Assembly (NCBI GenBank): GCA_036852015.1
Contig: JAANDG010000507.1
Span: forward strand, 1-64,000
Direction of reading: 5' to 3'
DNA length: 64,000 nucleotides
Source: Pelodera strongyloides
Taxonomy: Eukaryota; Nematoda; Chromadorea; Rhabditida; Rhabditidae
Shown: one piece after another, positions 43,701 to 61,682 of the stretch
How the letters are laid out: each line of letters starts with the position of its first letter
How positions within the stretch are numbered: position 1 is the first letter of the stretch
Notes under the pieces: generated by a model
Databases searched by the model: none
What the model was told of the DNA's origin: nothing
The model's input: the letters and a program-made list of their open reading frames with translations, nothing else
Translations under genes and position numbers: made by a program

Positions 43701-45820
43701 CGCATGTTTAGGTATATGGATGATATTGCCATATTTTATAATAATATTTGTGACTTTGATCAACTCATAAATATGTATCCTACATCTCTTAGTCTTGAGC
43801 CTGCAAATGATAGTGAAAATTCAGCAGCTTTTCTAGACCTTCAAATTACTCGAGTTAATGATAAGTGGGCTATAAATTTATATAACAAAACAGACGACTA
43901 CACATTCGACGTCATTAGATTTCCAATGTACGATTCTCATATCTCAACAAATATCAAACTAAATTGTATATGGGTGAAATAATACGAATATACCGTTGCA
44001 CTTCTTCTTTAGAGTTTTTCAAAGACAAGGTTTGTCAACTTACACGCAAACTTATTCGTAATAAATATCCCGTTTCAAAAATCACTCAAATATTTCGGAA
44101 AACTATTCACCGACACCCATGTATAGCACTAAAATATAATAATGACAGCAAAAGACTGACTGATTGGTACAACAGTAATTCAATTTTAACATATAATATC
44201 TAACTTAACACATTCACTATATTTCATATCATTAAGCATACTACTCAACTAATATATAATTATTATTTCAAAAATCCAACTAATGCATAACTATTTCACA
44301 TGAATCTCCCCATCACATCACACTCCATCTCACTAAACACACATAACACACACAACACACACAACACATACACACACACACATAATCTCACACCACACTA
44401 CAAACTAAAAAACACAACCTCACATCACACTACAAACTACAAAATAAATATATTGTACTCTAACATTAAAAACCAAACAATTAATTAATTGCAATAACAA
44501 TTGCACTCAACACAAAATCGAACATACACATAATCACACACAATCTTCTTCCAAACTGTTAATTCTCTTGTTAATTTTCTTTTTACATAATTATTTTATA
44601 TCTTGCTTGTATTCATTCCCTTCTATTTTTTATTTTTTTATCTCCTATCCCATCAAGCTGTGGTCATCGTACTGATGAGACCCAACTACAGCAAAATCCT
44701 CGTATACGATCTAGGGTCGAAACGGGGTGTCGTGTTATTATAAAGACACGATCACTTTCTCTACATTTAATATATTGATATATTAAATGACTCCTTTACG
44801 CTGTTTTCCATTCTTCAAAATTCCTTTTATTTTCTCTTTATTAGCTGTTTAACATATGGCTGTCGTGTCATATGACAGCCTGCTCATTTCTGTTCACGTT
44901 AGTTAACAATTAAACTACCAAACTAACGTGCCTTTCCGGACAAAAATGATTTTTTTTATCTTTCGTTTCAGAACTCCGACTAGATCCACTATATGCTTCG
45001 AACACTGAACTCCGATGCCCCTACTTTCCTCGTTCAAACCAGGTACTTATTTTTATTTATTTTCTTTAATTGTAGTAGTATTCAATATAGCGCCTTAATT
45101 TATGTGAAAAGGTTTCGGGGATCACATATTGTTAATTCGCTGAAGGTATGTACACATTTATAACCTTGCTAAAAATAACACTGATTATATATGTGCATCA
45201 GAGATACTGAGTTGTCTCATTTGTATGTAGATCTCGCTCTGCAATATTGATATGTTGCTTGATAAATTTATATTCAGCTCGTTTATTGTAGGTCAGCCGT
45301 GTTCATCCACTCTTCTGCGGAAACAAAACGTAAGATGTTCTGCACGTAAACCAACATAAGCCTGGTTAGAAGCTCGACCGCTCGACCTCTACCCAGTGAA
45401 TCATTATGAACTATCGAGGGATATATGGGTAAGAATATATGTTTTATTTTTCTGTTAAAACATGCACAATTTTTCTAACATTGTATACGTATATACGTTG
45501 CACCGTATGTGATAATATCCTTAGCCATATTGTGAAACTTATGATAAGTGATGCATAATCTTGGCAGTAGCATGCTAATTACTCTATTTTATTTTCGAAA
45601 CAAAAACTTTCTTCTGCATATGTAGTATTTTGCTTCCACAATAAATGATCTGTATCCTCTGGTGAATTAAAATTAATACACATGAATTTTTATTTCCAGA
45701 ATTGAACTTAATTGTAAGTGTTATTTTTCAGCTGCGTGGGGACGGGATGATTTCCGGACACTATTACAAAGTAATCCACAACCTGGAGAGGAAACCGTCG
45801 TAATGTGGCTAAATGACTAA
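40702..45820 (+). CDS. Small unrecognised gene interrupted by a retroelement
   Basis: Not recognised. Exons 40702-40751, 41137-41214, 45292-45329 and 45732-45820 have GT-AG borders and matching phases; the first junction forms a Trp codon (DAIW|YAECK). From the ATG at 40729 this gives about 75 residues; the frame is also open upstream to 40702, so a 5' exon may exist. The product is polar, with NGDNNERWAWKKKVKQ in the middle and the C terminus GEETVVMWLND. An alternative third exon at 44972 would end after 11 residues (stop at 45008). Intron 2 contains the Penelope-like element, and the Tc1 element lies just upstream. AATAAA at 45987 fits its 3' end. Confidence 0.45.
40866..41035. repeat. GC-rich inverted-repeat element (family L)
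   Basis: GCACGC-rich palindromic stretch within intron 1 of the small gene (GCGTGCGGTCAT, AAAGCACGCGTGCC, GGCAGGCGTGCTTTT). It shares GCACGCGTG and related motifs with 46128-46262. Confidence 0.45.
41421..44203 (+). pseudogene. Naiad-like PLE polyprotein: GIY-YIG + reverse transcriptase, frameshifted
   Basis: Five overlapping frames cover one ancestral protein: 41421-41984, 41920-43137, 43134-43448/43292-43609, 43590-43982, 43964-44203. The first has a Cys-rich lead (CTNKRCKICPL) and the GIY-YIG core GIVYCITCSKCLIQYVGETK. The second has the linker with Cys-rich VVTCVDKANSNSCFSCPL and the RT entry motif YAIPKLHKP. Later frames contain DFSSLFTNLPH (catalytic motif A), the motif-B region TKGVP then NASPLLADL, and FRYMDDIAIFY (motif C, YxDD). 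Shifts fall near the A7 run at 41970, at 43134, about 43290-43320, about 43600 and about 43975. With that many breaks this copy cannot make an intact protein. Confidence 0.8.
44335..44395. repeat. (CA)n-like microsatellite in PLE 3' region
   Basis: ACACA and CACAACACACAAC-type tract just downstream of the RT frames. Confidence 0.75.
44672..44731 (+). ncRNA. Hammerhead-ribozyme-like motif at PLE 3' end
   Basis: Core elements in the right order: CTGATGAG (44672-44679), a 5-bp stem II GACCC/GGGTC (44679-44683 and 44714-44718), CGAAAC (44718-44723), a minimal two-pair stem III, and a GTC cleavage triplet (44729-44731). Minimal stem III hammerheads are known from Penelope-like elements, where they work as dimers. 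Against it, stem II has a long 30-base loop and I cannot pair stem I convincingly. Related sequences occur at 29868 and 36194. Confidence 0.5.
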
Positions 45821-45986
45821 TTCGTTTTCGAATCATGTGTTTCTTGTTCTCCCCTGCTTTCGTAACTTAGCCATTAGTGCCTTATTGTTTTGCGTTGTAG
45901 GAGTAGCGCTCTTTTGAAATGACGAGTATTTTGCTTCACTGTTAGCATTGTTTCTTGCTCTTGAATGACTTTCTGGGTGTGCTCCG

Positions 45987-45992
45987 AATAAA
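45987..45992 (+). other. AATAAA polyadenylation signal, small gene
   Basis: AATAAA 167 bases after the stop at 45820, supporting the exon model ending there. Confidence 0.4.
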
Positions 45993-46127
45993 TGATTGAT
46001 GTATTATTGTTTTATTGGTGTGGTTTGCATTGTTTTATTGTTATAGTGCTTTATTTGTTGTTATTTTTATATGTAGGGGGTAGGGGGTGCCTGTGCAAAA
46101 TATTCGTTTTCCGCACGTTTACGGCAC

Positions 46128-46450
46128 TATGCATAAATAGCTGCGGCACGCGTGACCGGGACTGTTCTGGTCACGCATGCAGTCCGTCGGACTGCACGCC
46201 AGCGGATTGGATGCCGCACGCGTGCTTCATAAATGACTGCACGCCAGCGAAGCGTGACCTGAGTAGATAGGAAATGGGCGAATCTATTTGGTGACGGTTC
46301 ACTAGTTTTTTTTTCGCCCATTGTTCCAATTCGTAACCAAGTTTGATCGAAAACCGTCATCAGGTGGTCACGAACCAGTCGCCGGATGGTATTTTTCGGT
46401 AAAAACCATTTGGGGGATGAGCCAACGACCATTTTTCTGTGGTTTCGGCA
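46128..46450. repeat. GC-rich palindromic repeats (family L and neighbour)
   Basis: GCAGTCCGTCGGACTGC is a perfect palindrome; GCGGCACGCGTGACC and GACTGCACGCCAGCG recur. A second unit (GGTGACGGTTC and GAAAACCGTCATCAGG) follows at 46292-46365. Confidence 0.55.
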
Positions 46451-48654
46451 ATTATTTCCTGTCTCCTGTCTAGTCTCACTTTCTTTTTTTTTATGTGTGT
46501 AAACAGTAAGCTCCGTTTACTGTGTAGGCTGTACCAAGTGCCAACCTTTGAAGGGATATTAAAACATTATAAAAATTATTGGGAGTGAGGTCGGTGCAAT
46601 AACTCAGAACAAAAGCGGTCTTTTGGTTTATTGCTGGTTTCACTTTTCACTTCCTGTTGGGGGAGCATAACTCAGCGCTAGGGTACTTTAAATGGATTTG
46701 TCGTTTGAATTTCACTGCCTACGGAGGTCGAGCATCACTTGCGTAGTTTGGTGTGTCAAGGTCATTGGAGGGAGGGGCGTTGTACTGGATATGTCTGGAA
46801 CTCATGTTTGCAGCTTTCGTTTGATTATGCATGTATTTACTCATGTTAGTTATTAAGTGGTGGTAAAACTTTTTGTTGGCTGTTCTTCTGTTCAGTGTGT
46901 CGTTTGGTTGTTGCATGTGAAGTTTCTCAAAATACGTCGAGCCCAGCCTTTTTTAATCGCTTCTCTTAGGGATCGTGCTCTCGTCAAGCAGGTCTGCGGT
47001 CCCTGGGCCTGGATCAGGACTTGGTTGTGATCGATGTGTCGATGTCAGGTTGTCTCTGACGTGTTGACGACTCTCGGGGTTGTCTGTTGTCTCTGACCTT
47101 CCGCTGGAGAGTTCTTTCAATTTTTGAGGGAAACAGTTTTGATATGTGCATCGTATCAAGTTGATTGTTGAAACGTATGGCTCCTCCGTCACCGTCACTA
47201 AGTTAAATGAATCACATCACTAACGTTGCTGATCTACCGGTACTGCAGCTGAGTGATTCCGAGTCAGGTCAGGGTGTCGTGTCAGTTTGTCAGCTGGGGT
47301 TGTATAACTGCCCTCTTCGTATAACTTCATTTCTGCCAGGCATTGTCCTGTCGATTATCGCAAACAGTTCTCGTCTCTCCTGTGGTGTGTTCCTGTTGTC
47401 AACGGTGTGTCTGGGGAGGTCGGTGTGCGGGTGCTTACGGTTCTCGCGGCGCACTCGTCTTCTCTCTCTCTCCCGCTCTCTCTCTGTGCTTCCAACAGGG
47501 CAGCACACACCGAGCACATCCATGTGTGCAAGCCGAGTCGCCCCGGCGGCCGGACAGTGCTTGTCCCGCTCCTCTTCTTGGTGGGAGTTCTAGGATCTCC
47601 CCGCTCTTTAGACGTTTGCCCCTCCCCGACGCTGTCCTCTCGTCTGGTGTCTCTTCCGTTTGATTCGTGTCTTCCATCTCTTTCGTCGAGACTCTCTCAT
47701 TTGCCCTCATCACCACTCGATTTCTGATCTCTGTCGTCGCGTCTCTCTCCAACTCGCACTATCGTCACTCGGTTTCTGGTCTCCAGCATCCGGGCGCGAT
47801 CCGTTGTCTCTTTGGTCTCTAGTCTTGAGTGATGTCTGCTGTCTCTATGAGTCTGTTCGCTATCTCGATCCCTTTCCAGCTCTCTCCCTCTGCGTGGGGT
47901 GTTGTATCTCGCTGTCCTAAACTCTACCCTGCTTCCGAACCCCCAAAACACCAGCACCGACCAGCTGCTGAGTTTTGGGGAATTGTCCTCATGATTTGAA
48001 GTTGTATTGAACTTGTAGCTTGTAGTTTTACTTTATGCTCTTGCTCGATCAATATCATTTTGTTAGTGTTTATCTTCTGATTGTTTTGTGCCGTGTTTGC
48101 GAGTATTACTTGAAAAGTTAGCTTATTCTCGTGATTGTGCTTAGTTACTCGTTGGTTGGCCGATGCTTTACTGGGGTTTCTTTTTTTGGAGGCTCATCTT
48201 ATTAATCTTCGTAGAAACGGGATTTGTGTTTTATAACTACCGCTTGTGATCTTGAATTGATGAGAAGTCCGTTGAGTCCATTTTAAGGATTTACTTCTGG
48301 ATTAATTCGCAGAATACACGAGATTACAGTAGATTTCTTATCGTATTTTAACTCCCCATCCCCATGGATCGCAGTTGAATTTCTGAAACCGTGAAGTGGC
48401 CTCACGACTGTGCAAAGATCAAAAGAGCACACGATTTGTGTGTGTAGTCTCGAAATTTGGATTTTGGTTTTCATCTTTCTTTATCTTATTTTATTCATTT
48501 TTTCGTCGTTTAATTTAGCCAATTTTGCGGAAGTAAATTTGCTAAATGGGATGTGATTCAATGAAGTATGTTTTAAGGGTTGACTACTTTGTACCGTACC
48601 GTAACCGTGACTTACCGCTACCGCACTTTTTGATGTATGACTGCATATGTTTAG

Positions 48655-48690
48655 TTTAATGCGAAATGCCGGCCGGTTTTTGAAACGCAC
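48655..48690. repeat. Family-A left end, solo
   Basis: TTTAATGCGAAATGCCGGCC followed by GTTTTTGAAACGCA; no body. Confidence 0.7.
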
Positions 48691-51600
48691 TTATTGCTGA
48701 AAGTGATGCCTTGGTTTCATGTTTGTGCTTCGTCCAAATCGACATTCATAAGGAAACTAACATCCAATTTTGTCGTGCAGGCGCTCCTTCTGTTTCGGTT
48801 CACCCGATTGTTTCAGTCGCTCAATATTCTATTTTCGGAATTGTATCTCTTCTTCCTGCGTCCTTCCTTTGTCCCGTTTTCCGGAGTTTCGACTGATTGA
48901 GAATCGTATTTTCGTTTTTGAATGTTTGTGAAGAAACGAGATGGAAAAGGGGAAGGGAACGCCACACCTGTGTGGTTTGGTTGTGTTTACATTAAGTGAG
49001 CACCATGAACTGTAGAGGGACCATGTCCTCCTTTTTGTGAAATATTGTTTGTTTCATTGTTATAGGAGGTTTATTTTTATTATGGGAGGTTTATTGATTA
49101 TTTGTTGTATGGATCTGTTGGATGGATCACTGTACTGTTTTTCCCTTAATTCTGATCTTCACTTCAAATGATGTTTTTGTTTGAAAAATGTTGGACCCTA
49201 AGGCCTGCAGCCTAGTCCCTTACCTCTAAGGTACTCACTTATGGAGAAAAGTTGGTGTGACGGTTTTTTTGGTAATGAACGTAAACGGTTACGGTTCCAC
49301 CTTTCTTTGTGGTTTCTTGTAACCCATCACCTCGTTGACGTAACTCTGGTTACTTTTTTTGGAGAGCGTGACAACGCTTAACTATTTCTTTTAAGGGGGC
49401 AAGATAGTGGGTTTTTGAGCTATTGTGGGTTTTGGCTATGTTTTTGATGATTATTTATCGGTTTATCATTTTAGTGCTTTTCGAGCCAAAACACAAAATC
49501 ACTGCGCACTTAACCTTTTTAGACATGAGAATGACGAATGACGGCGAGAGAGCGATATAATAAAAGTTTGAGTCTTATTGTTGTGCGTCGGTGTGTGAAT
49601 GTGGGTGTGTGTGTCCGTGTGCCAGTGTTTGTGTGTATCCGTGTGTGTCCACATAAGCTGGGTAGTTGACTTGACAGACAGCGAGAGTGTGGCGAACTGT
49701 GAGCTAGTCTAGTTAGTGCTAGTGGAAGCTAGAATCTATGATGTGATTGATCAAATCGTTTAGTTCAGTTTTAGGCTAATAGCCCAATGCTTCGGGGGGA
49801 GCGGGTTTGTGCCTTTTGCGCGAACTGTGCAAACAGTTGCAGATCGAAATTGCTGGGATCTGGGACTAGAAACTTTGAGATCTGATCTGTTTAGGAAAGA
49901 GCTAAAGTTTAGTCGACTGAGGGGTTTGAACCTTTTTTGTATCCTGTCTTATTATAGTGGATTGCAGAGTTTTTTTGGCACTGAGATATTATTATTGCTA
50001 TAGCCCTGTCTGCTTGTTTAAATATGTGACTTTGAATTTGGTTGGATAGGTAATGTGATGCGTAGAAAATGATAAATAATCGTTATAATAGTCAGGATTT
50101 CTGGATATTTTTAGATTATTTATTCCATTTCAAAATGGACTCCGCCTAAAACTTACTTGTTTTCTTTTTTTGGATGCGAATTTTTATTGTGTTTTGAGGG
50201 TTCCTGATGATAGCGATAACAAGAAGGGTGGAATATTTACTGAAGTTTTTACTGTTTGGAATACCTTATCATTGAACAGCTTTACAGCGTCTCGAAGGTG
50301 TTTTCCTCTACTGCCGGTGCCGATCTGTTTTATTTGTCTTGTGGCGAAAAGGTGGGAAATATTTGTGTTGTTTGAAGTTCGAGGCATAATAATATAAGTT
50401 TGCGAAATATAGAATGGGTATGGTTGTCTTGTGACTAGTTATGAGCCTTTTGACCACCTAAATGATGAATTGACCCTTTTTGTTTACGGCGTATGGTGTG
50501 TATTTAATTCTGAAGAAGGGCGTTATTTATTAGTATTAGTTATTAGTATGTATGAGATATGAAAAGTTAAGCTTTAGAGCAAGTTTTCCACTTCTTGCTT
50601 GATTTCCAATTTCAATTTCTGTACTCTAATGCTGCTATTGAAATTTTTGTAGGAATTCATGTTTTACGACGTTCAGTTGTAGTTGAAGCTTATATTCATC
50701 GCTACATCATTCGTATTTTTTGTGTTTTAGTTCAGCTCTAGGACTTATACGTTTTATTTGGGGCATATCTATTGAGAGTTTTGTGACAGTAATGATTTGG
50801 TTTGACGATTACGGCTGATTACAGCAAATGTTACAAATTATTAGTTTAGTATGGAGTGTAGGGAATTGGGGTGGCTCAGGTGGCTGATTGCTAATTGTAA
50901 TGACTGAAACTCGAAACCTGGTCTTGTTTCCAATTTGACAATGACAATTGACAATTGACAATTTGTCCGAATAGCAATAGTGACCGCTTGCTGGTCTCTC
51001 GACGTCACACCCGCCCGTCTTGTCTTGTCACTACTTATTTGTCGCGGTTAATTATGTTGCTTGAGCTTTGATGTGTGCCATCTGTTTCTGATTTACTTTC
51101 GACGTTCGGCTTGGCTTTCGCTTTCGGGCATGTTTCGAATTTCACTAATTTATTTTCAGATGTTTTCAGATGTTTGACAATTATAGGCTACTTTATTTTC
51201 TGTAACTGCTTCACTTTTGAGTTTCGTCAACTTTTGGATTGCGCCCATTTTTTTTTTCAAATTCAGAAAATTTTTACAGTTTCAGACGAGTTTCACATGT
51301 TTTGGCACAGTTTAATGTGACTTGTGACTATGGAGTTGTTTATCAGCTGTGCCAATTTCATATTTTATTTGAACGAGACTGTTGTTTGAGAATGGAATAT
51401 ATGGTGGTTTTAATAATGGGCGAAATGTGAATTTGTGAATGACCGGAAGTTGTCTTGTTATAAATTGATATTGGTATTTATGGCGTTGGCGTCTTTGTGA
51501 TTCTGGTTCCCTTATTCACATTCCAGCAACTAGTTGTTAGTGACCTGTCATCTCTATGGCGGTGACTGGGAACTTGATAATAGTTGTTTAATAAGTTATC

Positions 51601-51799
51601 AAACTAATTAAATGCCATAAAAAGATAAAGTAGTTATTCTTATTATTGGGAGTTTTTTAAGTTTTCTGTTTTCATTGTGCGTTGTGCGGCAATGAGCTAC
51701 GGAATGAGAATGTCCTTGGGGCCCACAAACTTTGTAATAACACGATTCAAACTAAGTTCCTACCTTTTTAAACCCTTTGTTTCCTAAATTGCTGCCTTT

Positions 51800-51940
51800 T
51801 TAAAGCGAAGTAACATCCGGTGCAAAGTTGCTCGAATTTAGCTCGATTTTTTTATTCTAATTTCTGTTCATTTGCATAAGCTGCATAAGAATGCTGGTGT
51901 ACTCAATGCGTTTCAAAAACCTGCCGGTAATTCGCTTTAA
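51800..51940. repeat. MITE family A, internal deletion
   Basis: TTAAAGCGAAGTAACATCCG at left, GCCGGTAATTCGCTTTAA at right; lacks part of the left arm. Confidence 0.85.
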
Positions 51941-52634
51941 GCTTTTGAACCATCGAATTTTTACTCTTCATTCCTGTACATTATTCCTTAATCCTTTGCG
52001 TAACAGTATTATGCATGCGTTTTATTATGATATGGTGTCTTGTGATGGGATATTTGGATTCTTGATACTTGGAATTCTCTCTGTCTGTTTGTATCATGCT
52101 TGTTTTGACCAGTCTTATTAATTAAACGTTGATATGCTTTAAGTGGACTGGTTATACTTTTAGTTTTTAGAATAGTATACTCTTAAAAGGATTTGTTTTA
52201 CTGTTTTACTGTTATCTATTAGTGCTTGAATTACTTGAATACTTTACTTGCTTTATTCAAGAGAGACGCGTTGTTACACCGGTTATACTTTCTTTTTATT
52301 AAGATTATGCTAACACAGAAACATTACGTTTTATGCAAGTCTGGTGATTTTGTATTTGGAGTTTTCTTTCTAAACCATTGGTAGAGTAGAGCCAAATAAT
52401 GTAGTATCGTGTTTCTAAACTTTTAGTAGAGTTCCAAGTACCGTAGTATCGTATAGTTCTTACGATTAGTAGTCAGCTGTAGCACTTGATGACGTCACCA
52501 CTCATATGTCATTGTTTAAGGAAACGGTTTAAAACTTGGGTTCAAATTGCAGAACAGCTGTTTTGTGGCGCTGTTTTTGTGTGGTAGGGTAGGGAGTGAC
52601 CGCGGCCCGGCGGTTAGCTTTTAGTGGAATGAGT

Positions 52635-52791
52635 TATCGGGTTTCCAAGTATGCTGAAAATTTACCATATCTTGGACTGCACGAGAATATTTTTTAATTT
52701 TTCATATTATGTATGCAAGTTTCGTGCAGAAATACGGTACTTTTGACAGAATCATAGCGAATTTTTGGAATACTTGGAAACCCCATTAGGT
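52635..52791. repeat. Palindromic element, single copy
   Basis: GGGTTTCCAAGTATGCTGAA and AATACTTGGAAACCCC are inverted copies about 155 bp apart, with inner GACTGCACGAGAATAT. Confidence 0.7.
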
Positions 52792-53228
52792 TTAGGTATA
52801 GTCGTTCTGTCGGATATTTATTTATTTATTTTACTATGCTCAATTGTATGGGAGGTCGAAGTTTCAGGTTTTGGTACTATGTTTACAGTTTTAGTTTGCT
52901 CGATCATATCGGCCATGGAGAAATCCGCATTTCTTGAACCTTAATAATAATTTCTTATATTTGCTACTATTACTTTATGAATTCTCTGACATATCCATTT
53001 GACGAATATATTTTCGTTTTTCCTTTTCACTCCCTTCTCCCTTTCAACTGATGTTGTTTTGATTAACTGATTTTGTAAGAGTCGAGACTGCTAGTCAGCC
53101 GATCCACTCGGTGATTATTTTGCGTTTTTGTTTTTGTGGTGTGATTTCACTTGCAGACATACAGATCCTTGATATTGAATTGTTAGTGATATCTATTCTT
53201 TGCTTTGTTGTTTGATGTCTTATGATCT

Positions 53229-53371
53229 AAGGCCGTATTCACCAACACGTAAGGAGCCCTCCCTGCCCTCCCCAGGGAGCTAAAGAGTGCGTAGACAGTG
53301 CGAGAGCAGAAGAAATTCAGAGCGCTCGTCAGTCTAGGGAGGGTTCCCTATGTGTTGGTGAATACGGCCTC
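53229..53371. repeat. MITE family D
   Basis: AAGGCCGTATTCACCAACAC to GTGTTGGTGAATACGGCCT. Confidence 0.88.
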
Positions 53372-53443
53372 TGTCCTTCCTAGATCGTCACTAATTTTGT
53401 TGGCAACGATAATTTCCTGCTATATTTTTTTGTACATTTTCAG

Positions 53444-53597
53444 GACACGAAAGGAGAGTAATTCACTGATTCGTTGCATGTGTATTCTGTATTCCGTGGG
53501 TTTTTGACTACGACTGTGCTAAAAGCTGTTCCACTTGATTATTGATTGATTGGTGATAAGAAGAAGGAAACAGGAGTTGAGAATATTAAAAGGAACC
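53444..53597 (+). other. SPOP 5' UTR segment of first coding exon
   Basis: TTTTCAG at 53437-53443 is a good acceptor, and the stretch from 53444 to the SPOP ATG has no upstream in-frame extension into coding sequence. It implies a non-coding upstream exon. Confidence 0.45.
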
Positions 53598-60368
<6,771 letters not shown>

Positions 60369-60415
60369 GTGTTGAGTCTGAGAGCAGCTTGGCAGTAGGC
60401 AGTGTATAACAAGAA

Positions 60416-60537
60416 GTCATATTCACCACTTGGATTCCCCAATAGTGAGAGTTTCACTACTCGGATTCCCCAGGGAAAAGACAGAAGCCCCCTCACCCTC
60501 AGGCCACCTCAGGGACTTGAGTGGTGAACGTGGCATC
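60416..60537. repeat. MITE family E, diverged
   Basis: AGTCATATTCACCACTTGG to TTGAGTGGTGAACGTGGC; the left arm CACTTGGATTCCCC is partly duplicated. Confidence 0.65.
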
Positions 60538-60655
60538 GGAGCATGAATCTTGGTTTTGTCTGTATAGTCTGAGCGTCAAAGTCATCCTATTCTGTGACTG
60601 AGTCTTGTATGGGTAGGTTTCTGTCAATTCAATGTTATGCTCGTTTGTGACTTTG

Positions 60656-60791
60656 ACAAAGCGGTACGACATGTGATTTGTGAAATTTATGAACAACTGC
60701 ATTCCCTTGTATTATATGCAAATTTTGTTCCATCTGCGGGGAACTAGAAATTAGTCACCATGCGCCAGCCACCACGTGTCGTGCCGCTTTA
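60656..60791. repeat. MITE family B
   Basis: ACAAAGCGGTACGACATGTG to CCACGTGTCGTGCCGCTTTA. Confidence 0.82.
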
Positions 60792-61541
60792 GCATTGTAA
60801 ACGTCGAGGGTATATAATCATTATCGTTTACGTAAACAGTGATTCTGTTGATTAATGAGAGTGGCAGCCCACCAAACCATTTCGTGATTTGCATGTACGG
60901 GTCATTGTGACACTAGTTCTTTTTTTTTCGCTTCCACATTTGTTTCTTGTCTTTGATGGATATTACTTTTTTTGAGTTTGTGCAGGTGACAGTAGCATGT
61001 GGGACAGTGGGACTATGATATCAATGATGCTTAACTTGGTCCTTGGGCCTTAATTTGGGTCTTGGGTAAGGCGAGTTGTACTGTACTATGTACTTTCACC
61101 TATTCCGAGGCAAACAAATGATCATAGTATCGATTGTGAGTTTCAAATGACACTTTAGTACTTGACCGTGTCCGCACTGGGAACCTTTCCGTATGACGAA
61201 TATCTTGGTAAGGTAAGAAGTACCATTGTACCATTTTTTGCACCAATGAGTTCGTGGTACTATTTTGCTATTTGCTACTCGTTATAAGCCGCTGTCACTT
61301 GTAAACTCTGAAAGATTGTATGTTTGTAAGTATCCAATTTAGCAATTATGTTTGGCCTTGAAGCATGCAAAGTATTGTATTTTTTAATGTAAAAAGGGTT
61401 TTTGTGAATTTTCCAGTCATTTGAAATTTTTCGAGTTGTGATTTAGCTTCTTGGAGTGCTTTACGCATACTTTCTATATTTCTTTGCGTGTGTAATGATT
61501 AGATAATGATTATGTGTACTTTTTTATATAACTGAAGTTCT

Positions 61542-61682
61542 GAGGTCGTATTCACCAACACACAGGGAGCCTTCTCTAGGGTCACGAGCGCTCTGAATCT
61601 CATGTTCCCGCACTATCTACATATTCTTTAGCTCCCCGGGGAGGCCAGGGAGAGATCCCTGTTTGTTGGTGAATACGGCCTC
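61542..61682. repeat. MITE family D
   Basis: GAGGTCGTATTCACCAACAC to TGTTGGTGAATACGGCCTC. Confidence 0.88.

Larger units (their letters stand above)
41400..44850 (+). mobile_element. Penelope-like retroelement with GIY-YIG before RT (Naiad-like)
   Basis: Retroelement inserted in an intron on the same strand as the host gene. Coding order is GIY-YIG endonuclease, linker, then reverse transcriptase. Canonical Penelope elements have the nuclease last; the reverse order is that reported for the Naiad and Chlamys clades. A hammerhead-like motif lies downstream of the coding region at 44672-44731, in keeping with such ribozymes in Penelope terminal repeats. Exact ends are not visible: no long terminal repeat is found at the left, so the 5' end may be truncated. 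The coding strand is A-rich, unlike its T-rich surroundings. Confidence 0.75.
45821..53443. other. Gene-poor region upstream of SPOP
   Basis: About 7.6 kb without a supported coding gene. It contains GC-rich palindromic repeats (46128-46450), a GC- and CT-rich kilobase (about 46950-47960), a TGTGTG-rich tract (49580-49660), a family-A left end (48655-48690), a family-A copy (51800-51940), a palindrome (52635-52791) and a family-D element. SPOP promoter and non-coding 5' exons probably lie here; GATATAATAAAAG near 49554 could be a TATA-like element, but I cannot place a start site. Confidence 0.4.

Noticed and set aside
45400..45428. Mini-exon ATGAACTATCGAGGGATATATGG with donor
   Set aside because: Has an acceptor and donor, but joining it to the next exon stops after a few residues; perhaps UTR, not called.
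47207..47957. Overlapping long frames on both strands
   Set aside because: They follow from the CT-rich composition; no conserved motif or splice structure, so reported only as a compositional finding.
50865..50950. Third tRNA-like sequence (GGGGTGGCTCAGGTGGCTGA)
   Set aside because: Only an A-box-like start and a poor B box (ACTCGAAACC); too weak to call.
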